Notes: generated from the letters alone by a model not told the origin. DNA of 32,809 nt from Vicinamibacteria bacterium (GCA_023701125.1 JAMPXO010000052.1:1-32809); one strand, 5' to 3'; counted from the first letter of the stretch, positions 1-9,164 are shown. Made by a program: numbers and translations.

Positions 1-20
1 GGGGTCGGGAGGAGGCGTGA
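1..20 (+). CDS. Possible 3' end of an upstream pilus gene
   Basis: In the third frame the first bases read Gly-Arg-Glu-Glu-Ala followed by TGA at 18-20. That stop overlaps the ATG of the next gene by one base (TGATG), the same junction seen at the lipA start (28614-28618). Minor pilin genes usually occur in runs, so a preceding prepilin gene such as a pilV or fimT homologue is expected here. Only five codons are visible, so the identity is inferred from context alone. Confidence 0.3.
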
Positions 21-1117
21 TGCACAGGCAAGCGCGGACCGAGGCGGGCTTCAGCATGATCGAGCTGATGGTCGCGATGGCGATCACGCTGATCGTGAGC
101 GCGTCGATCTACGGGCTGGTGGCGGGCGGCCAGAACGCCTTCCGCCGCGACCCCGAGATCTCGGAGCGCCAGCAGAACATCCGGGTGGCGATGGAGCGCA
201 TCCAGCGCGACCTGACCGTCGCCGGCATGGGCATGCACAACGTCGAAGGCGGCGAGGGCACGACCTCCAACGGCTACTGGAGCCAGATCTTCAACCCGGA
301 CGGCAACGAGGCCGGCCCCGCCGGCGTGGCGTCGGTGATCAACACGGGCGAGCTGACGGACGTGCTGTCGTTCGTCGGCAACGAGGGCGAGTGCGCCGAC
401 GCGCCGATCGAGGATGTCGAAGGCCAGGGCAACTCGGTCGTGGTCAACTCCGCAACGGGAAATTGGCCGGCGTGCGTGCCCGAGCCCGGGTTGGTCTGGT
501 TCCTGTACCCGGACGGCAAGGTCAAGCGCGCCTGGCTGCACAACATGATGGGCAATGCCGGTGCGATGAAGGCCAATTTCCCGTACGGCCAGCAGCCGAC
601 GTGGCCGATCTCCCAGGTCCAGGAGCATGGCGACCTCGTCTGCCCGACCGTGATCGCGCCGGGCGAGACCTGCCCCGAGCCCGAGGAAGAGCCGATCGCG
701 ATCGTGACGATGACCGTGTTCTCGTACAGGATCGGCCTCGACACGGACGGCATTCCGAGCCTGTACCGTTCGACCTCCGGCGGCATCGCAGCCGGCGGCT
801 CCGGCGACCTCGAGTTCGTGGACCCGGAGGCGGGCGGCGAAGGCTGGCAGTTGCTGGCCCGCGGCGTGACCGACCTCCAGGTCCAGTACCTCGGCGGCGA
901 CGGAGTGTGGCGGGACGAGCCGCAGGAGGTCGTCGAGGACGACTACACGACGATCACCCGCCAGGTCCGGGTCAGCTTGCAGTCGCGCACGACCGGCAAC
1001 GCCAACCTCGGCACCTCGGACGCCTCCGTGATCCAGGGCCGGCTGACCTCGGCCGTCACGCCGCGCTCGGCGATGTTCTTCCTCATGGCGGCGCCGTCGC
1101 CGTACACCTGGAGGTAG
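20..1117 (+). CDS. pilW: PilW-like type IV pilus minor prepilin
   Basis: This is a type IV prepilin-like protein of 365 aa. A short basic leader is followed by the prepilin peptidase site G^FSMIE, with Phe after the cleaved Gly and Glu at mature position 5. A hydrophobic helix then runs to about residue 38. The rest is a long periplasmic domain with several Cys, of the size usual for PilW (about 350 aa). ATG at 20 is preferred over GTG at 17 because GGGAGGAGG lies at 7-15 and the ATG overlaps a plausible upstream stop. It lies directly before PilX-like and PilY1-like genes, the usual minor-pilin order. Minor pilins of this type are thought to prime pilus assembly at the inner membrane. The PilW assignment rests on the N-terminal motif and gene order, since the C-terminal domain is divergent. 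Confidence 0.85.
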   Translation: MHRQARTEAGFSMIELMVAMAITLIVSASIYGLVAGGQNAFRRDPEISERQQNIRVAMERIQRDLTVAGMGMHNVEGGEGTTSNGYWSQIFNPDGNEAGPAGVASVINTGELTDVLSFVGNEGECADAPIEDVEGQGNSVVVNSATGNWPACVPEPGLVWFLYPDGKVKRAWLHNMMGNAGAMKANFPYGQQPTWPISQVQEHGDLVCPTVIAPGETCPEPEEEPIAIVTMTVFSYRIGLDTDGIPSLYRSTSGGIAAGGSGDLEFVDPEAGGEGWQLLARGVTDLQVQYLGGDGVWRDEPQEVVEDDYTTITRQVRVSLQSRTTGNANLGTSDASVIQGRLTSAVTPRSAMFFLMAAPSPYTWR

Positions 1118-1119
1118 TG

Positions 1120-1926
1120 GTGGTCTCGAACGAACGCCGGCCCGACTCGGGCTTCGCCCTGATCCTGGCGCTGATGTCCCTGGTCCTGCTCACGACGCTC
1201 GGCCTCACCCTGGCGGCGACGACGTCGACGGAGCTGCGGATCGCCACCAACTACCGCTGGAACATGCAGGCCTACTACAACGCCCAGGCCGGGCTGGAGA
1301 TCGGCAAGCGCTTCCTGCGCGACAGCGAGGCGACCTCGCTGGCCGTGTCGACCGACGGCTCCTGGAGCCACCTGTTGTGGCCGGCGCGCGACACCGCCGG
1401 CCTCGCTTCGCCCCCCGACACCAGCGGGTTCACCTCGCGGCCCGGGCCCAACGGCGAGGCCTCGCGCAACTGGGAGATGCAGGACTGCGACACCGACGCC
1501 ACCTATGGGGCCAACGTCGGCCTCGGCTGGGTCGTCGACGATCCGTCGCAGCCCCATCCGTTCCAGAACGTGAGCGAGGCGCTCGGCCGCTCGCTGAACG
1601 GGACGTTCACGATCTGGCTGCGCCGGCCGCTGATCCTGCAGGCGGGAGCCAGCAACAACGACCCGGCCACCTACATCGAGGACGCGACCAACATGACGCT
1701 GATCCTGACGGCGGAGGGCACGGCGCCCTTCACCCAGACCGAGACCAGCGACTACGCGATGGTCAACCGGGCGGTGCGCTACCTGGAGATCCAGCTCAAC
1801 AAGGTCTCCTCGGGCAACGAGTGCGACACCCGCGGCGGGCAGATCGGCGGCGGGGCGGGCGGCACGGGCTTCGACCAGTGCCACACGCTCAGCGACACCC
1901 GCGAAACCAACACGGCGATCAAGTGA
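1120..1926 (+). CDS. pilX: PilX-like minor pilin (PilX_N family)
   Basis: This 268-aa protein has a short N-terminus (VVSNERRPDSGFALILALMS) running into a hydrophobic helix. The helix is followed by an amphipathic stretch ending NMQAYYNAQAGLEIGK, the typical PilX_N signature (Y-x-A-x-AGLE). Unlike a canonical prepilin, it has Leu where Glu5 would be after the SGF site. PilX sits in the pilus priming complex with PilW, PilV and PilY1. Two tandem GTG codons (1117 and 1120) are possible starts. GTG 1120 lies 5 nt after GGAGG at 1110-1114 and just past the pilW stop at 1115-1117. The C-terminal part is Gly-rich with two Cys. Confidence in the family is high; the exact start is less certain. Confidence 0.82.
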   Translation: MVSNERRPDSGFALILALMSLVLLTTLGLTLAATTSTELRIATNYRWNMQAYYNAQAGLEIGKRFLRDSEATSLAVSTDGSWSHLLWPARDTAGLASPPDTSGFTSRPGPNGEASRNWEMQDCDTDATYGANVGLGWVVDDPSQPHPFQNVSEALGRSLNGTFTIWLRRPLILQAGASNNDPATYIEDATNMTLILTAEGTAPFTQTETSDYAMVNRAVRYLEIQLNKVSSGNECDTRGGQIGGGAGGTGFDQCHTLSDTRETNTAIK

Positions 1927-1937
1927 GGCGACCGGTG

Positions 1938-4900
1938 ATGCAGCGAACCAGTTCCGTGGAAGAAGGCCGCTCGCGGCCGCGGGGCCTGCGCCGGGCGGCG
2001 CTGCTCGGGGCGGTGGCCGCCGTGGCCCTGCTGTTCGCGGGCGACCGCGCGTTCCTGCAGTCGACTTCCGAGAGCGGCATCGATCCGCTCGAGGCGCTCG
2101 ACATCCAGGTCAAGAGCAACGTCCTGGTCCTGCTCGACAACTCCGAGGGCATGCGCTCGCCGGTCGACGCGCCGGGGCTGCCCGTGGGCGACGACGACAT
2201 CGAGGGCCGCTTCTTCCAGACGAAGAAGGCGCTGTCCGACGCGATCGCGACCAACGCCGACCGCTTCAGCTTCGGCCTCGTGACGTGGGGCCCGGACTCG
2301 TCGGTGATCAACGGCTTCGGCGTCACCAACGCCTCCAACCAGGCCCAGAACACGCCCGGCGCCTACGACGGCCCGTTCGTCTACGTCTCGGTCGATACCA
2401 CCGCCAGCGCCTACTACGCCGCCACGTCGTGCCTCGACTCAGCCGGCAGCAGCAACACCGTGTCGCGCTTCTTCTGCGCGCCGGAAGCCGACTTCGGCCG
2501 CTTCAGCGGCAACGCCTCGGCCGAGTGGTGGGCGGGCTTCTCCAACTCCTCGGGCGAGAACGCGGGCACTTCGCCGCGCTTCTCGGATCCTTTCCCGCGC
2601 GGCTGCGTGGGCAGCGCCTGCCGCTACTACATGCAGTCGCGGCTGCTGCGCCACGGCGTGCAGTTCGAAGTCAGGCCGTCGGCCACCAGCACGAGCGATG
2701 CCATCGGTGGGGCCTCCACGATCAGTTGCCCGACGCCGCCCACCGGCGTATTCGCCGAGGAAGACCCGGACCGGCCCTGCTTCCAGTTCAAGAACGCCGA
2801 CGACGGCAACGTCACGACCTTCTGGTACGTGTCCACGGCCTTCGCCCCGGAGGGGTCGACGAGCTGCACCGACGCGACGACCGACGAGACGGCCAGCGTC
2901 AACACGACGGGCTGGACCTCGGAGTGCACGGCCGCTCCCGGCGCCGCGACGATCGCCCACATGACCGCTGACCTCGGCGTCGCGGTCCCGGTCGACGACC
3001 TCGTCGGCTCGGGCCTGGTCGCGGACGAGACGGGCACGGTGGCGTCGTCGAAGCACGCGACCGGTCAGACGCTGACCGTGAAGGGCGTGCGCACGGGCAC
3101 CGGCTCGGGCCGGCCGATCGCCGCGGCGCTCGACGTGATCCGCACGGACCGCACCTTCCCGCAGTCGGGCGACGCCGCCGTCGCCGCGCTGCAGTACGAC
3201 TTCGTGCTGCTGGTGACCTCGGGCTCCGACCTGTGCGCCAGCAGTGATCCCGACGAGGCCACGCGGCTGGCCGCCGTGGCGGCCGAGGCGCTGTACGACG
3301 ACGGGCTGCAGCGCGAGCTGCTGATCGTCGGCTTCACCAGCGACGATGAGACGATCGCGCGCCTGAACCGGATCGCGCTGGCCGGCTCCGGCGGCGAGGT
3401 GCAGGCGGACGGGACCGTGACCTGCCCGGCGGGCGTGACCTGCCGCACCGCCTTCATCGCCAACAAGAAGGACCAGATCGACGAGGCCATCCAGGACGCG
3501 CTGGAGATCGCGGCCCGCACCGGCGAGTTCGCGACAGCGGCCGTCACCAACGGCACGGTCTACGAGTTCGGTCCGCTGATCGACACGGACATCAACCCGA
3601 TGGACCCGGCCGTGCGCTACGACCCGCGCCTGAACACCACCTACCAGTCGACGATCGAGATGCCGGGCTGGAAGGGCCACCTCTACGCCTACATCAACGA
3701 CGGTACCGGCACCCGCGTCGGCGACAACCTGAACGACCCGGCCTACTTCGACGCCGGCCAGAAGCTGTACACGACGACCGTCAAGCCGATGCTCGACGCC
3801 ACCGGCGTCAAGCAGCGCTACGAGTTCGCCGACCTGCACGCAAGCGCCACGTCCCGGGACATCCGCACCTCGAGCGCCGCGCTGAAGCGCCGCGTGTTCA
3901 CCTCGTCGCCCTCCGTCGGCTCGGGCGGCTCGGCCTACAACCGGTCCTACACGCGCAGTGGCGACGCCCAGTTCGACGCCGCTCTGTCCACGGGCAGCAA
4001 CGTCGTCTCCGTCTGGCCGCCCAACCAGACGGGGCTGACCAACGGCCTGACCGACATCGACCCCGCGGCCGGAACGACCGGCCCGCTGGACGTGGCGCTC
4101 GGCCTGACCGGCCTGAGCCTCGAGCAGATGCAGACCCTGGGCGCGTGCCAGGAGTCGCTGGAGGCGGGCAACGGCGTGGCCCCGGCCGCGTGCGCGTCGA
4201 CGATCGCCAACGAGCAGCGCGAGATGGTCGTGAAGGAGAGCCGCCAGATCCTGCTGGCGTGGGCGGGTGGCGCCCAGGTGGCCCGTTCCACCGAAGACAA
4301 CCTGCCGCTGCGCGACGCCACCAGCGGCGAACTGCTGTACGAGGCCCGCGACTGGTTGCTGGCCGACTCCACCCTGCCCCAGCCCGTGCTCGTCACGCCG
4401 CCGCTGTCGGCCACCCCGAAGCAGCACGTCAAGGAGTGGCTGCTGTACCGCGACGGCCGCCGCGACACCAACCTCGAGGGCATCCCCGAGGCCTCGAAGG
4501 GCTTCGGCCTCCGCAACCCCGACTTCGACAACGGCGACCCGGAGACGGCGCTGCAGACCAAGCCGCTGATGAGCATCATCTACTCGGCCCACAACGACGG
4601 CCTGCACGCCTTCCGCGCGGGCGGCAACTGCGGCGAGTTCACCGGCACCTCCGCCAACTGCCCGGAGACCGGCGGTGAGGAGCTGTGGAACTTCATCCCG
4701 ATCGACCAGCTCAACAAGGTCTACTACCTGGCGCTGCACCAGAAGGTGTCGCCCCACGTCTACATCGCGACGTCGTCGATCCGCGTCGCCGACGTCTTCG
4801 TGTCCGGCAGCTTCACCACCGGCGGCCAGACCTACGCCGGCCGCTGGCGCTCGGTGCTGTACTTCGGCCGCGGCGCGGGCGGCAAGTTCTACACGGCGCT

Positions 4901-6038
4901 GGACGTGACGGGCGCCGGGCCGTTCACGGACGAGGCGCTCGACACCAACCCGCCGTGGGTGATGTGGAACCGCGGCAACGAGGACTGGCGCGTCCCCGAG
5001 CCGACGACGGCCGACGCCGGCTTCGACGGCATGGGCGAGACCTGGTCGACCCCGGCGATCGGGCGCTCCGAGCAGTACGGCATCGAGTACGTGGCCTGGA
5101 CCGGCTCGGGCTACGGTGACGAGATCACGGAGGGCACGACGTTCTACGTCCTGAACGCGTTCGACGGCTCGATCATCGGCTCGTCGGACGTGGGCCAGGG
5201 CACGCCCACCTACATCGCGTCGAACGCGCTCGTGGCCTCGCCGTCGCTCTACAACGAGTACTACCTCAGGCCGGCCGCGTCGCTGGGCTCGGTCACCGAC
5301 CGCGTGACCCGGGCCTACGTCCCCGACCTCCACGGCCGCATCTGGAGATTCGACGGCACGACCGGCTGGGCCGTGACGACGCTCGGGCCAACGCAGCCGA
5401 TCGCCGATCCCTTGGCGCTGATGATCCTCAACAACGGCTCTGGCGAGAAGGCCTGGATCTTCGGCGGCAGCGGCAACGACACGCGGGTACCCGACAGCGC
5501 CGCGTCGCCGTTCTACATGTTCTCGTTCCCGGACACCTCGACGTCGTCGACGGCGATCAACTTCTACACGGCCGTTCCGCTCTCCCCGGGCTCGACCAAC
5601 CTCGAGGGCTTCCGGCGTCCCTACGTCGACTCGCTCGGAGAGATCTACCGGAACGCCTCCCAGCCCGCGGTCGTGCTCAACGAGGCCGGCAACGGGCGCG
5701 TGTTCTTCCTGGCGCGGCGGTTCGACGGCACGTTCTCGAACTGTACGAACAAGTTCACCTCGTTGCTGTTCGGCCTGGGTGCCGTCAGCGGCGGAGCCGC
5801 CTACGACTTCTCGGGCGACGGCACGGCGGACCTGTTCAGCCAGTTGACGGACACCCGCGCGACGTACCTGAGCATCCAGGGCGGTGGCGTGTACGTGTCG
5901 ACCTCGGGCACGACGACCGGCGTCCCCGCGCCGCCGGCGCCTGCGATCGGTTCGACCGCACCCGCGGCCCCCGAGCCGCCGAGCATGACCGTGACCAACA
6001 TCCGGTCCAACACCCAGGTCTGCGCGACGTTCTTCTAG
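1938..6038 (+). CDS. pilY1: PilY1-like pilus tip-associated adhesin/assembly protein
   Basis: A large exported protein (1366 aa) with an N-terminal signal/membrane segment near residues 16-35. A von Willebrand A-like region follows, starting VLVLLDNSEGM with Asp67. The C-terminal half, from about residue 850, is rich in Trp/Gly/Asp blades (SIIYSAHNDGLHAF, RSVLYFGRGAGGKFYTALDV) typical of the PilC/PilY1 beta-propeller. Near the C-terminus D1290-x-S-x-D1294-G-x-x-D1298 resembles an EF-hand-like calcium loop. PilY1 works at the pilus tip and in priming assembly, and in some species in adhesion and surface sensing. The vWA metal site looks degenerate: DNSEG instead of DxSxS, and TSGSD where TDG-x-D is usual. 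ATG 1938 is chosen; in-frame GTGs at 1923 and 1935 are alternatives. It is the last gene before a strong hairpin. Confidence 0.88.
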   Translation: MQRTSSVEEGRSRPRGLRRAALLGAVAAVALLFAGDRAFLQSTSESGIDPLEALDIQVKSNVLVLLDNSEGMRSPVDAPGLPVGDDDIEGRFFQTKKALSDAIATNADRFSFGLVTWGPDSSVINGFGVTNASNQAQNTPGAYDGPFVYVSVDTTASAYYAATSCLDSAGSSNTVSRFFCAPEADFGRFSGNASAEWWAGFSNSSGENAGTSPRFSDPFPRGCVGSACRYYMQSRLLRHGVQFEVRPSATSTSDAIGGASTISCPTPPTGVFAEEDPDRPCFQFKNADDGNVTTFWYVSTAFAPEGSTSCTDATTDETASVNTTGWTSECTAAPGAATIAHMTADLGVAVPVDDLVGSGLVADETGTVASSKHATGQTLTVKGVRTGTGSGRPIAAALDVIRTDRTFPQSGDAAVAALQYDFVLLVTSGSDLCASSDPDEATRLAAVAAEALYDDGLQRELLIVGFTSDDETIARLNRIALAGSGGEVQADGTVTCPAGVTCRTAFIANKKDQIDEAIQDALEIAARTGEFATAAVTNGTVYEFGPLIDTDINPMDPAVRYDPRLNTTYQSTIEMPGWKGHLYAYINDGTGTRVGDNLNDPAYFDAGQKLYTTTVKPMLDATGVKQRYEFADLHASATSRDIRTSSAALKRRVFTSSPSVGSGGSAYNRSYTRSGDAQFDAALSTGSNVVSVWPPNQTGLTNGLTDIDPAAGTTGPLDVALGLTGLSLEQMQTLGACQESLEAGNGVAPAACASTIANEQREMVVKESRQILLAWAGGAQVARSTEDNLPLRDATSGELLYEARDWLLADSTLPQPVLVTPPLSATPKQHVKEWLLYRDGRRDTNLEGIPEASKGFGLRNPDFDNGDPETALQTKPLMSIIYSAHNDGLHAFRAGGNCGEFTGTSANCPETGGEELWNFIPIDQLNKVYYLALHQKVSPHVYIATSSIRVADVFVSGSFTTGGQTYAGRWRSVLYFGRGAGGKFYTALDVTGAGPFTDEALDTNPPWVMWNRGNEDWRVPEPTTADAGFDGMGETWSTPAIGRSEQYGIEYVAWTGSGYGDEITEGTTFYVLNAFDGSIIGSSDVGQGTPTYIASNALVASPSLYNEYYLRPAASLGSVTDRVTRAYVPDLHGRIWRFDGTTGWAVTTLGPTQPIADPLALMILNNGSGEKAWIFGGSGNDTRVPDSAASPFYMFSFPDTSTSSTAINFYTAVPLSPGSTNLEGFRRPYVDSLGEIYRNASQPAVVLNEAGNGRVFFLARRFDGTFSNCTNKFTSLLFGLGAVSGGAAYDFSGDGTADLFSQLTDTRATYLSIQGGGVYVSTSGTTTGVPAPPAPAIGSTAPAAPEPPSMTVTNIRSNTQVCATFF

Positions 6039-6053
6039 ATTTCGGATTCTGAA

Positions 6054-6084
6054 CAGGTGGAGGGCCTTTCCGGCCCTCCACCTG
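6054..6084 (+). terminator. Hairpin terminator after the pilus operon
   Basis: A perfect 13-bp inverted repeat (6054-6066 with 6072-6084) encloses a 5-nt loop, TTTCC. It starts 15 nt after the pilY1 stop. The stem is extended and GC-rich, but the downstream U-tract is weak (AGAAACCACTTTAA). It may therefore act as a weak intrinsic terminator or as a 3'-end stabilising stem. It separates pilY1 from the next unit. Confidence 0.7.
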
Positions 6085-6113
6085 AGAAACCACTTTAATC
6101 GCCCCGGTGGCGG

Positions 6114-6122
6114 TGCTAGGCT
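6114..6122 (+). promoter_or_regulatory. Extended -10 promoter, probably for a leaderless mRNA
   Basis: TGCTAGGCT fits the extended -10 form TGnTAnnnT and ends 6 nt before the ATG at 6129, so transcription would start at or next to the A of the start codon. There is no Shine-Dalgarno between it and the ATG, and a terminator-like hairpin lies just upstream. The same element recurs before other genes in this window. No convincing -35 was found. Confidence 0.5.
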
Positions 6123-6128
6123 TCGCCC

Positions 6129-7238
6129 ATGGCCCAGCCACAGTTCCGGACCTGCCCGGCCTGCGGGACCCGCAACAAGCCGGCGTGGGAGTTCTGCGTC
6201 CGCTGCGGGGAATCCGTCGCCGAGGTTCCGCTCGGTACCGATGCTCCGGCCGCGACCGCAGCTGCGGGAGCCGTGCCGGCTACAGAGGGCGGGGTGGGGC
6301 CCGTGCTCCTGCTGGCGGTCGTGGCGCTGGGCCTCGCGGCCTGGGCCGCGACCCGCATCCAGATCCCGCGCGACGAGATCAGTTCCACGGCCTTCACGGC
6401 GGCCACGATGCCGCCCGCCGACAAGCCCACGGCCGCGTCCGAGGCGCTCAGTGAACTCGACGAGGGGCTGCGGCTGCTGCGGTCCGGCAAGCCCGAGAGC
6501 GCGCTCGGCAAGCTCGAGGAGGCGGCGCTGGGCGACCCCACCGACGCCGCGGCCCAGCACGCCTACGCCCAGGCGTTGTGGGTCACGGGCAACCGGGATC
6601 GGGCGATGACGTTCTACATCGCCGCGGCCCGGCTCGCCCCGGAGGACGTGCAGTACCTCTCCGACGCCGCCCGCGTCTGCACGGCGATGAACCGCCGCCC
6701 GGAGGCCATCGGCTTCTATCGGGCGCTGCTCGACGTGCAGCCCGACACGCCTGCGGCCCTGCGCAGCCTGTCGCAGCTGCTGATGGAGTCGGGCGGAGGG
6801 GCCGAGGCCGTCGACCTGCTGCGGCGGGCAGTGACGCTGGAGCCCGACAGCGTGGTGCTCGGCACCGATCTCGGGTACGCGCTCGAGCGCCTGGGCCGCG
6901 GGCCTGAGGCGGCCGAGGCCTACCGGCAGGTGCTTGGCGTCGATGCCACGGCCGACGTGGCGCGGGCGCGGCTGGTCGACCTGGAGTTCAAGGCGGGTCG
7001 CCCCGAGCAGGCCATGACCCTGGTCCAGGACGCGATCCGCGCCCATCCCGACCAGCCGGGGCCGCACCGTTCGCTCGCCACCCTGCTCGAGCGGATGGGC
7101 CGGCCCGCAGAGGCGGCGGCCGCCTACCGCGAGTACGCGCGGCTCGCGCCCAACGCCGCCGACGCCAAGGCCCTGGAGCAGCGGGCGGCGGCGCTCGAGG
7201 CCACCCCGGCTCCGGCCCCCACCGGCACCTCGTCGTGA
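6129..7238 (+). CDS. Zinc-ribbon membrane protein with TPR repeats
   Basis: A 369-aa protein in three parts. A short zinc ribbon comes first, with Cys9, Cys12, Cys23 and Cys26 (CPAC...CVRC). One hydrophobic segment around residues 57-75 (VLLLAVVALGLAAWAATRI) follows. From about residue 100 to 355 it is a run of TPR-like helical hairpins with NxA/ALxxxP spacing. The expected topology is a cytoplasmic zinc ribbon with the TPR domain in the periplasm, where it would serve as a protein-binding scaffold. It heads a tight unit with a secreted coiled-coil protein (4-nt overlap) and a sigma-54 activator. There is no Shine-Dalgarno at the ATG, but an extended -10 sits immediately upstream. No specific function can be named. 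Confidence 0.85.
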   Translation: MAQPQFRTCPACGTRNKPAWEFCVRCGESVAEVPLGTDAPAATAAAGAVPATEGGVGPVLLLAVVALGLAAWAATRIQIPRDEISSTAFTAATMPPADKPTAASEALSELDEGLRLLRSGKPESALGKLEEAALGDPTDAAAQHAYAQALWVTGNRDRAMTFYIAAARLAPEDVQYLSDAARVCTAMNRRPEAIGFYRALLDVQPDTPAALRSLSQLLMESGGGAEAVDLLRRAVTLEPDSVVLGTDLGYALERLGRGPEAAEAYRQVLGVDATADVARARLVDLEFKAGRPEQAMTLVQDAIRAHPDQPGPHRSLATLLERMGRPAEAAAAYREYARLAPNAADAKALEQRAAALEATPAPAPTGTSS

Positions 7239-7807
7239 AGCGGCTCCTGGCCGCAGCCCTGGTGGCGACGCTGGTCGCGCCCGTGGCGACGGCGCAGGAG
7301 ACGAGCCTGGCCGAGGCCGCGCGGCGCGAGAAGGAACGCCGCAAGGCGCAGAAGAAGGACGGTGCGGCGGCCACCACCTTCACCGACGAGGACCTCAAGG
7401 CCGATCGCGAGGGCAGCGGCACGGTCTCGTCGCCCGCGGCCGCTGGCACCCGCGCTGCGAGGCCGGGCGCCGCTCCGCCTGCGGCGGGCGGCGGCGAGGC
7501 CGAGGGCAAGGCGTGGTTCAACCGCGCCGAGACGCTGCGCAAGTCGATCGCGGCCGCGGAAGAGCGGATCCCGAAGCACGAGCAGCGCATCGCCGAGTTG
7601 CGCAACGACAACGCGCCGAACCCCGACGACCTGCTCGACCCCAACCGGCTGCAGAAGCGCGAGGCGGAAATCCACCGGCTGCTGGCGGAGATCGAGGCGG
7701 CGCAGGCCGAGGTCGTGCGCCTGAAGCAGGCCCTCTCCGACCTGGAGGACGAAGCCCGCGCCAAGGGCATCCCGCCGGGCTGGCTCGAGGGGCGCTTCTC
7801 TGGCTGA
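7235..7807 (+). CDS. Secreted coiled-coil protein, 'PGW-tail' family
   Basis: A hypothetical 190-aa protein with a clear signal peptide, cleaved probably after residue 20 or 21 (LVAPVATAQ^E). A basic segment leads to FTDEDL (residues 49-54), then a Pro/Ala-rich linker. A long charged coiled coil runs from about residue 90 to 175, and the tail is ARAKGIPPGWLEG. The FTDxDL motif and the ARxxGxxPGW tail recur in the minus-strand protein at 17600-18136, so the two look paralogous. The GTG start overlaps the upstream TGA as GTGA, implying translational coupling. A periplasmic location is inferred; the function is unknown. Confidence 0.8.
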   Translation: MKRLLAAALVATLVAPVATAQETSLAEAARREKERRKAQKKDGAAATTFTDEDLKADREGSGTVSSPAAAGTRAARPGAAPPAAGGGEAEGKAWFNRAETLRKSIAAAEERIPKHEQRIAELRNDNAPNPDDLLDPNRLQKREAEIHRLLAEIEAAQAEVVRLKQALSDLEDEARAKGIPPGWLEGRFSG

Positions 7808-9164
7808 CGTCCTCGTCGTCGAAGACAAGGAGTCGCTGCGCGCGGTCCTGCGCAAGACGCTGGAGCAGCGCGGGCTGAGCGCCGACGAGGCCGCCGACGC
7901 CTACGTCGCCCGCAAGCGGCTCGCCGCCTTCCGCTACCTCGTCGTGCTGACCGACCTGCGGCTGCCCGCGGGCAGCGGCTTCGACGTGATCGACGCCGCT
8001 CGCGAGGCCGACGCGGATGCGGCCGTGATCGTGATGACCGCCTTCGGCGGCGTCGAGGAGGCCGTGCGCGCCATGAAGGCGGGCGCCACCGACTTCCTGA
8101 CCAAGCCCGTCGACACCGAGCACCTGATGCTGCTGGTGGGGCGGGCGATCGAGCGGCGGCGACTGCTGACCGAGAACGTGCTGCTGCGCGAGGACGCCCA
8201 GCGCCGTTTCGGGCTGCCGCGCGTGCTCGGCGACGCCCCCGAGTTCCAGGAGTGCCTGAAGGCCGTGCAGCGCGCGGCCGGCACCGACGCCAACGTGCTG
8301 CTGACCGGGGAGAGCGGCACGGGCAAGGAACTGCTCGCCCGCACGCTGCACCAGCTCTCGGCACGGGCCAGGGGCTCGTTCGTCGCCATCAACTGCGCCG
8401 CGATCCCCGAGCAGTTGCTGGAGAACGAGCTGTTCGGCCACGAGAAGGGCGCCTACACGGGCGCCGGCGCGCGCAAGGTGGGCAAGGCGGAGCTGGCCCA
8501 CCAGGGCACGCTGTTCCTCGACGAGATCGGGGAGCTGGCGCCGGCGCTGCAGGGCAAGATCCTGCGCCTCGTCCAGGAGCGGGAGTTCGAGCGGGTCGGC
8601 GGGCTGCAGACGCTGTCGGTCGACCTGCGGCTGGTGGCGGCGACCAACAAGGACCTGCGCGCCGCGGTCGCGAACAAGGAGTTCCGCGAGGACCTGTTCT
8701 TCCGGCTGTCGGTGTTCCCGGTGGAGATCCCGCCGCTGCGTCGGCGCCGCGGGGACATCCTGAAGCTGGCGGAGGATCACCTCGACCGCCAGGCCCGCGA
8801 ACTCGGCCGCAAGGGCCTGCGTTTCTCGGAGGCGACCCGCAAGGCGCTGGTCGATCACGCCTGGCCGGGCAACGTGCGCGAGCTCCACAACTGCGTCGAG
8901 CGCGCGGCGATCCTGTCGAAGGGCCTCGAGATCCAGCCCGCCGACCTGCGCCTCGACCCCGCCCAGGGCGGTCCGCGGATCGCCGACGTGATCGACCTCT
9001 CGGGCACGCTGGCGGACGTCACCCGCCGGGCGACGTCACTGGCCGAGTCGGAGGCCGTCCGGCTGGCGATGGCGGAGGCCGCCGGCGATCGGGTGATCGC
9101 CTCCGCACGGCTGGGCCTCAGCCCCCAGGCGCTGGCCCGGAGACTGAAGCCCGACCCGGACTAG
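7800..9164 (+). CDS. NtrC-family sigma-54-dependent response regulator
   Basis: A 454-aa transcriptional activator with all three NtrC-type domains. The receiver domain has acidic pair E8/D9, phospho-acceptor Asp52 (LTDLRLP), Thr80 and Lys102. The AAA+ domain has Walker A GESGTGKE (170-177), the sigma-54 contact loop GAYTGA (217-222, Tyr variant of GAFTGA) and Walker B FLDE (D241/E242). The C-terminus is a Fis-like helix-turn-helix (ASARLGLSPQALARRL). The frame has no ATG, GTG or TTG before codon 49, which would remove the acidic pair. CTG at 7800 is therefore the likely start; GAGGGG lies 7 nt upstream and the start overlaps the previous gene by 8 nt. No histidine kinase is adjacent, so its signal is unknown. 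I saw no -24/-12 promoter in the intergenic regions here. Confidence 0.9.
   Translation: MADVLVVEDKESLRAVLRKTLEQRGLSADEAADAYVARKRLAAFRYLVVLTDLRLPAGSGFDVIDAAREADADAAVIVMTAFGGVEEAVRAMKAGATDFLTKPVDTEHLMLLVGRAIERRRLLTENVLLREDAQRRFGLPRVLGDAPEFQECLKAVQRAAGTDANVLLTGESGTGKELLARTLHQLSARARGSFVAINCAAIPEQLLENELFGHEKGAYTGAGARKVGKAELAHQGTLFLDEIGELAPALQGKILRLVQEREFERVGGLQTLSVDLRLVAATNKDLRAAVANKEFREDLFFRLSVFPVEIPPLRRRRGDILKLAEDHLDRQARELGRKGLRFSEATRKALVDHAWPGNVRELHNCVERAAILSKGLEIQPADLRLDPAQGGPRIADVIDLSGTLADVTRRATSLAESEAVRLAMAEAAGDRVIASARLGLSPQALARRLKPDPD

Noticed and set aside
2439-7067. A 1542-codon minus-strand open frame opposite pilY1 and the TPR gene
   Set aside because: It is Arg/Val/Gly-rich with no domain or motif and mirrors two clear genes; long antisense frames are expected at this GC content.
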